From Oscillospiraceae bacterium (GTDB taxonomy: Bacteria; Bacillota; Clostridia; Oscillospirales; Ruminococcaceae): a DNA stretch of 64,000 nt. The notes beneath the pieces were generated by a model that worked only from the letters and a program-made list of their open reading frames with translations, had not been told where the DNA came from and made no database searches. The position numbers and the translations under genes are program-made. Position 1 is the first letter of the stretch; each line of letters begins with the position of its first letter. The DNA lies in assembly GCA_017438745.1 (NCBI GenBank), contig JAFRUS010000107.1, forward strand, positions 1-64,000. The letters are read 5' to 3'. Of this stretch, positions 18,890-27,091 are shown piece after piece.

Positions 18890-20848
18890 TTAAGATTTGC
18901 TTGTTTTTTTCTTTGCTGTTGCTTTCTTTTTCTTCTGAGACTTCTTGGTCTCACTGTTTTTTATATGCTGCAGATAAAGTACTGATAGAGGAGGCAATGT
19001 GAGTGATATGCTCTGATCGTATCCGTGCATCGGGACATCTGCTGTTTCATATTTTTCAGCTGACTTTCCGGAACCCCCGAAAGCCGCGTTGTCAGAATCG
19101 AATACAAGTTTGTATTCTCCTTCTTCTGAAACGCCAATACAATAATTCTCACGTTCGACCGGAACAAAGTTGCATACAACAATGATCTCGTTCTCATCAT
19201 CATCGATACGTCTGAACGAAATAACGCTCTGCTTGTAGTCGTCGTTTGAGATCCATTTGAATCCGCCCCATGAGTTGTCGTTTTCCCACATAGGAGGATT
19301 ATTTATATAAAATTTATTGAGCTGTCTGTTAAAATCCTGAAGCTGTCTGTGTGTTTCAAAATCAAGAAGACACCAGTCCAGACCTTCTTTGTAGTCCCAT
19401 TCTTTTCTCTGACCGAATTCCTGTCCCATGAAGAGCAGTTTCTTGCCCGGATGAGCCATCATATAGCACATGAAAGCTCTGTAGGAACTGAATTTCTGAT
19501 ACTCGTCACCGCTCATCTTTTCGAGAAGCGAACACTTGCCGTGAACGACTTCATCATGAGATATCGGAAGAACATAGTTTTCCGAGAAGCAGTAGAAGAA
19601 TGAGAATGTTATCTTGTCATGATTGAACGCTCTGTAGATAGGGTCAAGAGACATGTAGAAAAGCATGTCGTTCATCCAGCCCATGTTCCACTTGTAATTG
19701 AATCCGAGACCGCCTATGTCTGTAGGTTTTGTTACCATAGGCCATGCAGTGGATTCCTCAGCGATCATGAGAGTGTTCGGATTGTTTCTGAACACTTCCT
19801 CATTCAGAATACGGAAAAACTCAACGGCTTCAAGGTTTTCCTTGCCGCCGTAAATGTTCGGTGCCCATTCACCGTCCCGCCTGTCATAATCACGATAACG
19901 CATAGACGCAACTGCATCGACTCTGAGTCCGTCAAGATGGAACTCGTTGATCCAGTAGCATGCATTTGATACAAGGAATGACCTTACAGGTCCCTTGCCG
20001 TAATCGAAAACATGAGTTCCCCACGCTTTGTGTTCACGTTTTCTCTGGTCTTCATATTCGTAGCAGCATCCGCCGTCGAACATGTACAAGCCGCATTCAT
20101 CCTTAGGAAAATGTGCCGGTACCCAGTCAAGTATAACACCGATATTGTTCTGGTGGAACATATCGATCATACGTCTGAAATCATCCGGTGTGCCGTAGCG
20201 CGAAGTCGGCGCATAGTAACCGGTTACCTGATAGCCCCATGAGCCATCAAACGGATGTTCGGTAAGAGGCATGAACTCTACATGAGTATAGGACATGTCC
20301 TTGAGATAAGGAATTATCTCCTCAGCGAACATAGTATAACTCTTGAAAGTGGAATCCCCGTTCATTTTCCATGATCCGAGATGTACTTCATAAATGTTGA
20401 TAGGACCTCTGTAGATCTCGCGGTCAGATTTCTTGTCACGCCATTCCTGGTCGTTCCATTTGTAATCAGACTCGAATATTTTTGAAGCAGTCTCAGGTCT
20501 TGTTTCATAGTGATTTGAATACGGGTCAGATTTCATGACAATCCTGCCGTCTGGAGTTGTGATGCTGTACTTGTAGTTGTCATACTGAGCAAGTGCAGGG
20601 ATCCTGGCCTCCCAGATCTCGTCTGAAATCTTATACATACGATTGCAGTCGCGGTTCCAGCCATTGAACGAACCTACAACTGAAATGTCGCGGGCATTTG
20701 GTGCCCAGACACGAAAATAATGATAGTCTGTTCCGTTTTCGTTCACCCTGTGTGCACCGAAAAATTTGTATGATTCAAAATTATTTCCCTGCTGGAAAAG
20801 ATATATCGGAACATCGTATGTATTGTCGTAATTTGTACTATTGTGCAT
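18890..20848 (-). CDS. glgB: 1,4-alpha-glucan branching enzyme (GH13)
   Basis: About 652 residues. An N-terminal CBM48 module (about 35-125, WAPNARDISVVGSFNGW) precedes the GH13 barrel. The conserved regions are VILDWVPAHF, DGLRVDAVASM (nucleophile Asp), MIAEESTAWP (acid/base Glu) and LPISHDEVVHGK. The lysine-rich C-terminal tail (about the last 20 residues, KKSQKKKKATAKKK) is unusual for the enzyme and could bind polyanions. I start at the ATG at 20848, placed after GGGAGGG. First gene of the glgBCD unit. Confidence 0.95.
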   Translation of the reverse strand: MHNSTNYDNTYDVPIYLFQQGNNFESYKFFGAHRVNENGTDYHYFRVWAPNARDISVVGSFNGWNRDCNRMYKISDEIWEARIPALAQYDNYKYSITTPDGRIVMKSDPYSNHYETRPETASKIFESDYKWNDQEWRDKKSDREIYRGPINIYEVHLGSWKMNGDSTFKSYTMFAEEIIPYLKDMSYTHVEFMPLTEHPFDGSWGYQVTGYYAPTSRYGTPDDFRRMIDMFHQNNIGVILDWVPAHFPKDECGLYMFDGGCCYEYEDQRKREHKAWGTHVFDYGKGPVRSFLVSNACYWINEFHLDGLRVDAVASMRYRDYDRRDGEWAPNIYGGKENLEAVEFFRILNEEVFRNNPNTLMIAEESTAWPMVTKPTDIGGLGFNYKWNMGWMNDMLFYMSLDPIYRAFNHDKITFSFFYCFSENYVLPISHDEVVHGKCSLLEKMSGDEYQKFSSYRAFMCYMMAHPGKKLLFMGQEFGQRKEWDYKEGLDWCLLDFETHRQLQDFNRQLNKFYINNPPMWENDNSWGGFKWISNDDYKQSVISFRRIDDDENEIIVVCNFVPVERENYCIGVSEEGEYKLVFDSDNAAFGGSGKSAEKYETADVPMHGYDQSISLTLPPLSVLYLQHIKNSETKKSQKKKKATAKKKTSKS

Positions 20849-21124
20849 CAAATCACCCTCCCATAACTACTTTTTATTATAACAGAATGTAAAAATATAT
20901 TCAAGTCTTTTGATCGTTTTTTTATGCTTTTGTCAGTTTAACTCATTGAAGCATTGAATTATCGTGCAATATTTTTTAAGAAAAGATATTTAACAAGTCC
21001 ACTATAGTATAAAAAGAGAATAAAAAACGATGATTCAACGTATTTTTTCTCTGTTTTAAACAATCTCTTTGTGCATGTTATCATTCTGAGACCACGATAT
21101 TTCGTCATAAAGACTGAGCAATTT
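20849..21124. other. Intergenic region between rsmA and glgB
   Basis: An AT-rich stretch with no gene or clear hairpin. It should contain the promoter of glgBCD on the minus strand (candidate AT-rich -10 regions near 20870-20900), but no single -35/-10 pair stands out. Confidence 0.4.
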
Positions 21125-21988
21125 TTACTGAATTTTCTGTTTTAACACCCCTGCAAATGAAATCAGCTTTTCCATATCAAGCTGTTCCACTCTTGTATTT
21201 TCTCCAAGACCGCACTCAGAAAGAGCTGCATAGACCTGATCCTTGCTCACACCCATCATTGATGAAAGTGAATTAGCAAGTGTTTTTCTTCGCTGTGAAA
21301 AAGCAGATTTAACAACCGTAAAGAAGAATTTTTCATCTTCGGCTGAAAGTGAATATTTTCTGTCAACGTCGATCCTGATAACAGCCGAATCAACATTGGG
21401 TGACGGAACGAAGCTTCCGCGAGAAACCTTGAACAGCGTGTTTGCAGTTCCGTAATAGTTTACAGCCACTGAGATTGCACCTGACTGTCTTGTTCCCACA
21501 TCAGCGCAAAGTCTGTCAGCCGCTTCCTTCTGCACCATAACAGTAAGCGAATTCACCCTTGCTCCGCTTTCAAGAAAGTACATGATAACAGGAGATGTTA
21601 TATAGTAAGGAAGGTTTGCGCACACTGCAACGTCCATTCCCTCAAACTCATCTTCAATAAGCTTTTTAAGATCAACTTTCATTATATCTTCGTTGATGAT
21701 CTTTATGTTGTCAAATTCCGAAAGAGTTTCCTCAAGCACAGGAAGAAGCCTTTCGTCTATCTCGACAGCCACGACCTTGTCAGCACGGAGAGCGAGTTCC
21801 TTCGTGAGAACACCTATACCGGTGCCGACTTCTATGACACCGACTCCCTTTCCGGCGCCGCCCATCTCAGCTATCCTTGGACATACGGACGGATTAACAA
21901 GAAAGTTCTGTCCCAGTCCCTTTGAAAAGCTGAAATTATGCCTTCCGAGAAGTTCTTTTATATAACCGATATCAGTTAGATTATTCAT
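21125..21988 (-). CDS. rsmA: 16S rRNA adenine(1518/1519)-N6-dimethyltransferase
   Basis: About 287 residues. It dimethylates two adjacent adenines in helix 45 of 16S rRNA. SAM-binding motif I is VIEVGTGIGVLTKEL, preceded by the family signature KGLGQNFLVNP. NLPYYITSPV is the catalytic NLPY motif. I start at MNNLTDIG (21988), with AAAGG ten bases upstream, rather than six codons earlier where no binding site exists. Confidence 0.95.
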   Translation of the reverse strand: MNNLTDIGYIKELLGRHNFSFSKGLGQNFLVNPSVCPRIAEMGGAGKGVGVIEVGTGIGVLTKELALRADKVVAVEIDERLLPVLEETLSEFDNIKIINEDIMKVDLKKLIEDEFEGMDVAVCANLPYYITSPVIMYFLESGARVNSLTVMVQKEAADRLCADVGTRQSGAISVAVNYYGTANTLFKVSRGSFVPSPNVDSAVIRIDVDRKYSLSAEDEKFFFTVVKSAFSQRRKTLANSLSSMMGVSKDQVYAALSECGLGENTRVEQLDMEKLISFAGVLKQKIQ

Positions 21989-22143
21989 AAAAATAATACC
22001 TTTCAAGATTTTTTGTACAGGTCTTGCAATAATACTGAAAAATATCTATAATTATAGTATACGTATTCAGTTCGGATTACGGGGCAAAGCCTGAGCTCCA
22101 GACTGATAAGTATACTTATTATTAAAATAAGGAGTAATTCACT

Positions 22144-22632
22144 ATGACCAGACGTGATAAAATAAACTACTACCTTGATATAGCTGAAAGCGTTCTCAAG
22201 CGCGGTACCTGCATGAGAAGAAAATTCGGCGCAATAATCGTAAAGAATGATGAGATCATTTCCACAGGATATGTGGGAGCACCGAGAGGAAGAATGAACT
22301 GTTCCGATCTCGGCTACTGCATGCGTGAAAAGCTTAACATTCCGAAAGGTGAACGATATGAACTCTGCCGTTCGGTACACGCTGAAGCCAACGCTATTAT
22401 TTCAGCACCGCGCAGCGAAATGATCGGCGCCTCAATTTATCTTGCCTGTCATGATGCAAAGACAGATACTCTTTACGGTGAAGTCGAACCATGTTCAATG
22501 TGCAAGCGTCTGATAATAAACGCAGGCATCACCACCGTCTATGTAAGAACTTCAGAAGACGGCTACAGAACAATAGACGTAAATTCGTGGATCGAAAACG
22601 ATGATTCACTCGCTTTAAAAAACGGATATTGA
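22144..22632 (+). CDS. dCMP deaminase-like (ComEB type) zinc deaminase
   Basis: A 162-residue cytidine/deoxycytidylate deaminase family protein. The zinc site is HAEANAI (H and catalytic E) with PCSMCKRLI. The N-terminal RGTCMRRKFGAIIV and GAPRGRMNC match ComEB/dCMP deaminase. It would make dUMP for thymidylate synthesis; allosteric dCTP control cannot be judged. It is transcribed divergently from rsmA and has an AAGGAG site. Confidence 0.9.
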   Translation: MTRRDKINYYLDIAESVLKRGTCMRRKFGAIIVKNDEIISTGYVGAPRGRMNCSDLGYCMREKLNIPKGERYELCRSVHAEANAIISAPRSEMIGASIYLACHDAKTDTLYGEVEPCSMCKRLIINAGITTVYVRTSEDGYRTIDVNSWIENDDSLALKNGY

Positions 22633-22670
22633 TATCATACCATATTTTCAGCTTTGATACAAGCTTATTT

Positions 22671-22787
22671 TTAAGGAAACGCTGATTTATTCATAAATCA
22701 GCGTGGGGCACGGGGCGAAGCCCCGAAATCTCCCCACCCCGGCAATCCGGTTTCGCCGGATTGCCGGCTTAATCAGTATTTCCTTAG
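22671..22787. repeat. MITE-like element, copy 2 (best preserved)
   Basis: About 117 bp with near-perfect terminal inverted repeats, TTAAGGAAACGCTGATT and AATCAGTATTTCCTTAG. Inside are a CGGGGC/GCCCCG hairpin and a long hairpin around GGTTTCGCCGG whose arms read GCAATCC/GGATTGC. It lies in the 322-base gap between the deaminase and fliM; the rest of the gap holds the fliM promoter region and leader. Confidence 0.8.
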
Positions 22788-22847
22788 TTCTATAACTTTT
22801 TATGTAAAAAAAGTTGTTTTTCTATGGAATTTATTCTGTATATGTGA

Positions 22848-22853
22848 TATAAT
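22848..22853 (+). promoter_or_regulatory. Candidate -10 box for the fliM operon
   Basis: TATAAT preceded by TGTGA, with no good -35 (TGGAAT at best). It looks like a sigma-A promoter, not a flagellar sigma-28 one. The implied leader of about 95 bases before fliM has no structure I recognise. Confidence 0.4.
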
Positions 22854-22954
22854 TATTCTGTAACACTATAGATAAATGATTTACCTGTCTTAAAGGCAAG
22901 GCATGCATATGGGGTTATTAAGAAACAATTTCTCAATACAAGGGGTGAACACAC

Positions 22955-23965
22955 ATGGCAGATGCTCTTTCACAGCATCAGATAGACGAGCTCTTTGAAA
23001 GTCTGAACAACAAAGATGATGATGACGAAAGTGACGTCAAAAAGAAAGAAAAGCGAATAAAGAACTATAACTTCAAGATGCCTCAGAAATTTACCAAAGA
23101 GGATCTTAAGCTTATTCGTGATATCTACGAACAGTACTCACGTCTTATTGCCTCATACATCACAGGCATCACACGTCTTTACTGTCATGCAAAGGTTCTT
23201 CATGTCGAAGAACAGAAGTATTATGAATTCAACAACTCACTGGAAGACTATGTCATGATGGGAGTAGTGGGGCTGCACTTTGAAAATTCGGACATAATGG
23301 ATGCTGAATGTACCATACAGTTCTCAAACGCCATCACATTCTCTCTCATTGACCGTCTTATGGGCGGTCCGGGAAACGCCTTCGAGATCTCAAGGGACTT
23401 TACCGAGATCGAAGTATCAGTCATAAGGACCATACTTGAAAAGATGGCAGTTTTCCTTCAGGAAGCCTGGTCAGGCTACATCGAAATATCTCCGACTCTC
23501 TCAAGGATCGAGACAAACGCAAGACTTACAAAGTCTATAGCGCCGGATGAAGTAATCGTTATTGCCACACTTGAGATCGAACTCAACAAGAGAAAGAGTC
23601 TCATGACGATAAGCATCCCTGCCATCAACATGGAAGAGATCATGACAAACTTCAGCCAGAGATACACATCTGAGGCCTCGAGACGTGTCGTGGATGACGA
23701 AAAGAGACAGGAACAGCGCAGCAGCATCCTCAAGGGTGTAAAGAACTCGAAGCTTACAATGACAACTGTTCTTGCGGAGACCCAGATAGATCTGAGCGAC
23801 GTTCTCTCTCTGAGGATAAACGATATTATCCCGCTTGACGTTCCTATAACGCAGAATGCCAAGGTCAAGATCAACAATGTACAGTGGTTCACGGCAAAGC
23901 CGGGTATCAGCAACAACAAAAAGGCAATCAAGATCATCGACATCTGCAATAATAATGAGAGGTGA
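22955..23965 (+). CDS. fliM: Flagellar motor switch protein FliM
   Basis: 336 residues, the normal length. The N-terminus LSQHQIDELF is the CheY-P binding peptide of FliM. The middle (about 45-240) is the CheC-like FliM domain, and the C-terminus (about 255-330, TTVLAETQIDLSDVLSLRINDIIPLD) is a SpoA/SPOA domain that joins FliN/FliY in the C-ring. It is followed at once by fliY and cheY. No other flagellar gene is visible in the window. Confidence 0.93.
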   Translation: MADALSQHQIDELFESLNNKDDDDESDVKKKEKRIKNYNFKMPQKFTKEDLKLIRDIYEQYSRLIASYITGITRLYCHAKVLHVEEQKYYEFNNSLEDYVMMGVVGLHFENSDIMDAECTIQFSNAITFSLIDRLMGGPGNAFEISRDFTEIEVSVIRTILEKMAVFLQEAWSGYIEISPTLSRIETNARLTKSIAPDEVIVIATLEIELNKRKSLMTISIPAINMEEIMTNFSQRYTSEASRRVVDDEKRQEQRSSILKGVKNSKLTMTTVLAETQIDLSDVLSLRINDIIPLDVPITQNAKVKINNVQWFTAKPGISNNKKAIKIIDICNNNER

Positions 23966-23970
23966 ATACA

Positions 23971-25062
23971 TTGAGTACTATAGAATTAAACGCAAACCAG
24001 CTTTACGCAGTAAAAGAATCACACAATCTTGCTATGCTGTCTTCAGCAACCGCAGCAGCATCACTGCTCAATGCAAGCATCTGGATCACCGATCCTTCAG
24101 CATCTGTTAGCAGGATCATGGATTATATTTATGCTGACCTTTCTCCTTCCGTATTTGTAAAAGTATCATACACAGGCGAAAAGGACGGATCAGCAGTTCT
24201 TATATTCAAGGCAGATGACGCACAGCTCATGCTCAACCAGCTTATGGGTATGCCTCTGACAGTAAGCCCTGATTTCACTTTTGATGAGATCAACACATCT
24301 GCTTTCAACGAAGTCATCAACCAGATGATGACCTCTTATTTCACTGAGATATCTTCACTTACCGGATACACTGTTGTTGCTACAGAAGCCGAAGTTATAC
24401 CGAACAGTGCAAACCAGAACCTGTTCGTTCTCATGGGACTCAATCCTGATGACTCTATCTGCGCCGTAACATCATCATTCCGTATAGACAACGCTGTAAA
24501 CAGCAGATTTGCAACAGTTATTTCAGCTGAACTCGCTGAGATCATTGCGGAAAAAACAGCAGACCGTTTCCCTATGCCTGAGGAACCTGTCTCTCCGGTA
24601 CCGGACTTTTCTTCATCTCCTGAAGAAAACAATCCTTTCGACACCACAGGCGCAGAAGATAACGGTTCAGTCTTTGACATAACTCCTGAGGAAAGTGCTT
24701 TCGGCGCTGCACTCGACCAGCCTTCAGCATTTTCAGGACTTGCAGAACAGAACCGCTCCTTCACATCATTCCAGAACACTCTGAATGATGAACAGCTCCG
24801 CAATCTTCAGCTTATCATGAACGTTCCTCTTGAGCTCTCCATCGAGATTGGCTCAACTCAGAAACGTGTTGACGAGATTCTTTCATTTTCATACGGAACA
24901 GTCATTGAACTTGACTCACTTGCAGATGCTCCTGTAAACGTAATTGTAAACGGACATCTTATCGCCAAGGGAGACGTTGTCGTAGTAGACGACTACTTTG
25001 CTGTAAGAATCACCGAGATCGTCAAGTCTGATCTTCTTGATACGCTCAGTACAAAGGAATGA
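23971..25062 (+). CDS. fliY: Flagellar motor switch protein FliY (CheC-like phosphatase + FliN domain)
   Basis: About 363 residues. An N-terminal CheC/CheX-type region carries two ExxN phosphatase centres (ESHN near residue 16 and EVIN at 114-117, with the trailing proline near 144). A Pro/Ser/Glu-rich linker follows to about 260. The C-terminal FliN/SpoA domain (MNVPLELSIEIGSTQKRVDEIL) ends the protein. I choose the TTG at 23971, because AGAGGTGA sits five bases before it; a GTG at 23962 in the same frame overlaps the fliM stop and has a weaker site. It should dephosphorylate CheY-P at the switch. Confidence 0.88.
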   Translation: MSTIELNANQLYAVKESHNLAMLSSATAAASLLNASIWITDPSASVSRIMDYIYADLSPSVFVKVSYTGEKDGSAVLIFKADDAQLMLNQLMGMPLTVSPDFTFDEINTSAFNEVINQMMTSYFTEISSLTGYTVVATEAEVIPNSANQNLFVLMGLNPDDSICAVTSSFRIDNAVNSRFATVISAELAEIIAEKTADRFPMPEEPVSPVPDFSSSPEENNPFDTTGAEDNGSVFDITPEESAFGAALDQPSAFSGLAEQNRSFTSFQNTLNDEQLRNLQLIMNVPLELSIEIGSTQKRVDEILSFSYGTVIELDSLADAPVNVIVNGHLIAKGDVVVVDDYFAVRITEIVKSDLLDTLSTKE

Positions 25063-25073
25063 CACAAAGGTAA

Positions 25074-25442
25074 ATGACACCGCGCTTTCTTATTGTTGAC
25101 GGTGCATCATCAATGCGTGATGCCATCCGTGACATACTTGAAAATGAAGATTACAGCAATATTTCCGAGGCTGAAAACGGTGATGAGGCCAGTGAATTAT
25201 TCGACCGTGAATCTCCGGACGTGATAATCATGGATCTTTCCATCGACGGCAAATCAGGAATGGAATGTCTGAAGGAAATGAAAGAGAAAAACGATGCAGC
25301 GAAGGTAATAATCTGCTCTGCATCAGCCCACAGGGAACTTGTAATGGAAGCCGTAAAACTCGGAGCTTCCGATTTCATATTAAAGCCGCTCAAGCCGCAG
25401 AGACTTATTCAGGCGGTAAACAAAGCACTAAACAGTTTTTAA
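25074..25442 (+). CDS. cheY: CheY-like single-domain response regulator
   Basis: A 122-residue receiver. The phosphorylation site is D54 (IIMDLS), the switch residue is S in ICSAS, and the lysine is in LKPLK. The acidic pocket has IVDG (D9-G10) where CheY normally has two aspartates. This may weaken magnesium binding or change phosphorylation rate. Position after FliM and FliY argues for CheY function. Confidence 0.85.
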   Translation: MTPRFLIVDGASSMRDAIRDILENEDYSNISEAENGDEASELFDRESPDVIIMDLSIDGKSGMECLKEMKEKNDAAKVIICSASAHRELVMEAVKLGASDFILKPLKPQRLIQAVNKALNSF

Positions 25443-25472
25443 AGCAAATACACTAAAACGAGGTAATGACAA

Positions 25473-26888
25473 ATGCGAAAGACTAAGATCATATGTACGA
25501 TAGGACCAGCAAGCGAAGACGAAGATATCCTGAGGGAAATGTGTCTGGCCGGCATGAATGTGGCAAGACTTAACTTTTCTCACGGTACACATGAGGAACA
25601 GCAGGCAAAGATCAATACCATCGTTAAGGTCCGTGAACAGCTGAATCTGCCGATAGCGATAATGCTTGACACAAAAGGACCTGAATACAGAATAAAGACT
25701 TTCAAGGAACACAAGATACATCTTGAAGACGGCGAGACTTTCACCTTCACCTGCGATGACTGTGAAGGAAACCACGACCATGTTTCCGTTACATACAAGG
25801 ATCTTGCTTCTGAAGTAAACATCGGTGACACAATTCTCGTAAACAATGGTCTCCTTTCATTCAGAGTAAAAAGCATTGACGGAAACAACATTATATGCGA
25901 CGTTATAAACGGCGGCGATCTTTCCGACAGAAAGAGCATGAACTTCCCTAACCACGTGCTTCGCGGTGACTACCTCAGCGAGCAGGACAAGGCGGACATC
26001 CTCTTCGGAATCAAGAACGACGTTGACTACATTGCGGCATCATTCGTATCAAACAAGCGTGACATCGAAGCTGTACGTTCTTTCTTAAATGAAAACGGCG
26101 GTTCAGGCATCGACATAATCGCAAAGATAGAAAACCGTTCCGGCGTTGACAATATCGACGAGATCTGCGAGATCGCAGACGGCATCATGGTCGCACGAGG
26201 CGATCTCGGCGTTGAGATACCTTTTGTTGAGGTACCTGCAATACAGAAATATCTTATCAAGAAGTGCAGACTTCTCGGAAAGCGTGTTATCACTGCAACT
26301 GAAATGCTTGAATCGATGATAACAAATCCGCGTCCTACACGTGCTGAGATCTCAGACGTGGCAAACGCCGTGTACGACGGATCATCGGCAGTAATGCTCT
26401 CAGGCGAAACTGCCTCCGGCAAATTCCCGGTAGCTGCAGTACGCAACATGGCTGAGATTTCAGAACGCACTGAACAGAACATTGATTACACCAAACGTTT
26501 CAGCACAACTGAGTACGTAATAAAGAACAACACTGACGCACTTTCACATGCCACATGTGCGATGGCTATCGACACAAAGGCAAGAGGAATTGTTATCAGT
26601 TCCCTTTCCGGTATGACAGTTCGTATGGTAAGCCGTTTCAGACCACCGGTAGACATAATCGGTATGACAACATCAGTCAAGGCCTGGAGAAAGCTTAACT
26701 TAAGCTGGGGCGTAACTCCTGTATTAAGCGAGGAATTCAATTCCGTTGACGTAATGTTCTATCACGCAATGCAGAAGGCAACACAGATCTTCGGACTTAC
26801 CAAGGGCGACAATGTTATACTGACAGGCGGTCAGACAAACGGAAAGTCCGGTAATTCAAATACTATACGTCTTGAAACAGTCAGATAA
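25473..26888 (+). CDS. pyk: Pyruvate kinase
   Basis: 471 residues, the short form without the extra C-terminal PEP-utiliser domain. MRKTKIICTIGPAS opens the protein, MLDTKGPE is the K+/phosphate region, IIAKIENRSGVDNIDEI holds the catalytic lysine region and MVARGDLGVEI the metal site. It converts PEP and ADP to pyruvate and ATP. It lies 30 bases after cheY in the same direction and shares a terminator with it, so it may be the last gene of the fliM-fliY-cheY unit. Confidence 0.96.
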   Translation: MRKTKIICTIGPASEDEDILREMCLAGMNVARLNFSHGTHEEQQAKINTIVKVREQLNLPIAIMLDTKGPEYRIKTFKEHKIHLEDGETFTFTCDDCEGNHDHVSVTYKDLASEVNIGDTILVNNGLLSFRVKSIDGNNIICDVINGGDLSDRKSMNFPNHVLRGDYLSEQDKADILFGIKNDVDYIAASFVSNKRDIEAVRSFLNENGGSGIDIIAKIENRSGVDNIDEICEIADGIMVARGDLGVEIPFVEVPAIQKYLIKKCRLLGKRVITATEMLESMITNPRPTRAEISDVANAVYDGSSAVMLSGETASGKFPVAAVRNMAEISERTEQNIDYTKRFSTTEYVIKNNTDALSHATCAMAIDTKARGIVISSLSGMTVRMVSRFRPPVDIIGMTTSVKAWRKLNLSWGVTPVLSEEFNSVDVMFYHAMQKATQIFGLTKGDNVILTGGQTNGKSGNSNTIRLETVR

Positions 26889-26909
26889 GACTGCAGCAAT
26901 CACAGCACA

Positions 26910-26943
26910 TAAGGATATGGAGCAAAATCCATATCCTTTCTTT
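26910..26943 (+). terminator. Terminator after pyk
   Basis: AAGGATATGGA (26910-26920) pairs with TCCATATCCTT (26927-26937) across a six-base loop, then TCTTTT. It ends the fliM-fliY-cheY-pyk run. Confidence 0.9.
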
Positions 26944-26950
26944 TACAGTT

Positions 26951-27067
26951 TTTTAAGAAAACTCTGTTTTAACCGCAGTACCTGCTTAGCCGGTACTGCA
27001 GGAGGTGAAGTTTACGTGACTTTGCCCCGCTCCCCCGCACTGATTAATTAATCAGTGCTTTCTTAAC
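26951..27067. repeat. MITE-like element, copy 3
   Basis: Ends TTTTAAGAAAACTCTG and CAGTGCTTTCTTAA are inverted. The central hairpin has arms CAGTACC/GGTACTG around a TGCTTAGC tip. The element ends only ten bases before the AAAGGAG site of the symporter gene, so that gene must be transcribed through or from the element. Confidence 0.7.
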
Positions 27068-27091
27068 ATACTTATCAAAGGAGAGATTTTT

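Noticed and set aside
22854..22954. c-di-GMP riboswitch in the fliM leader
   Set aside because: The leader of about 100 bases lacks the conserved GEMM helices and tetraloop receptor; only a plain AT-rich leader is seen.
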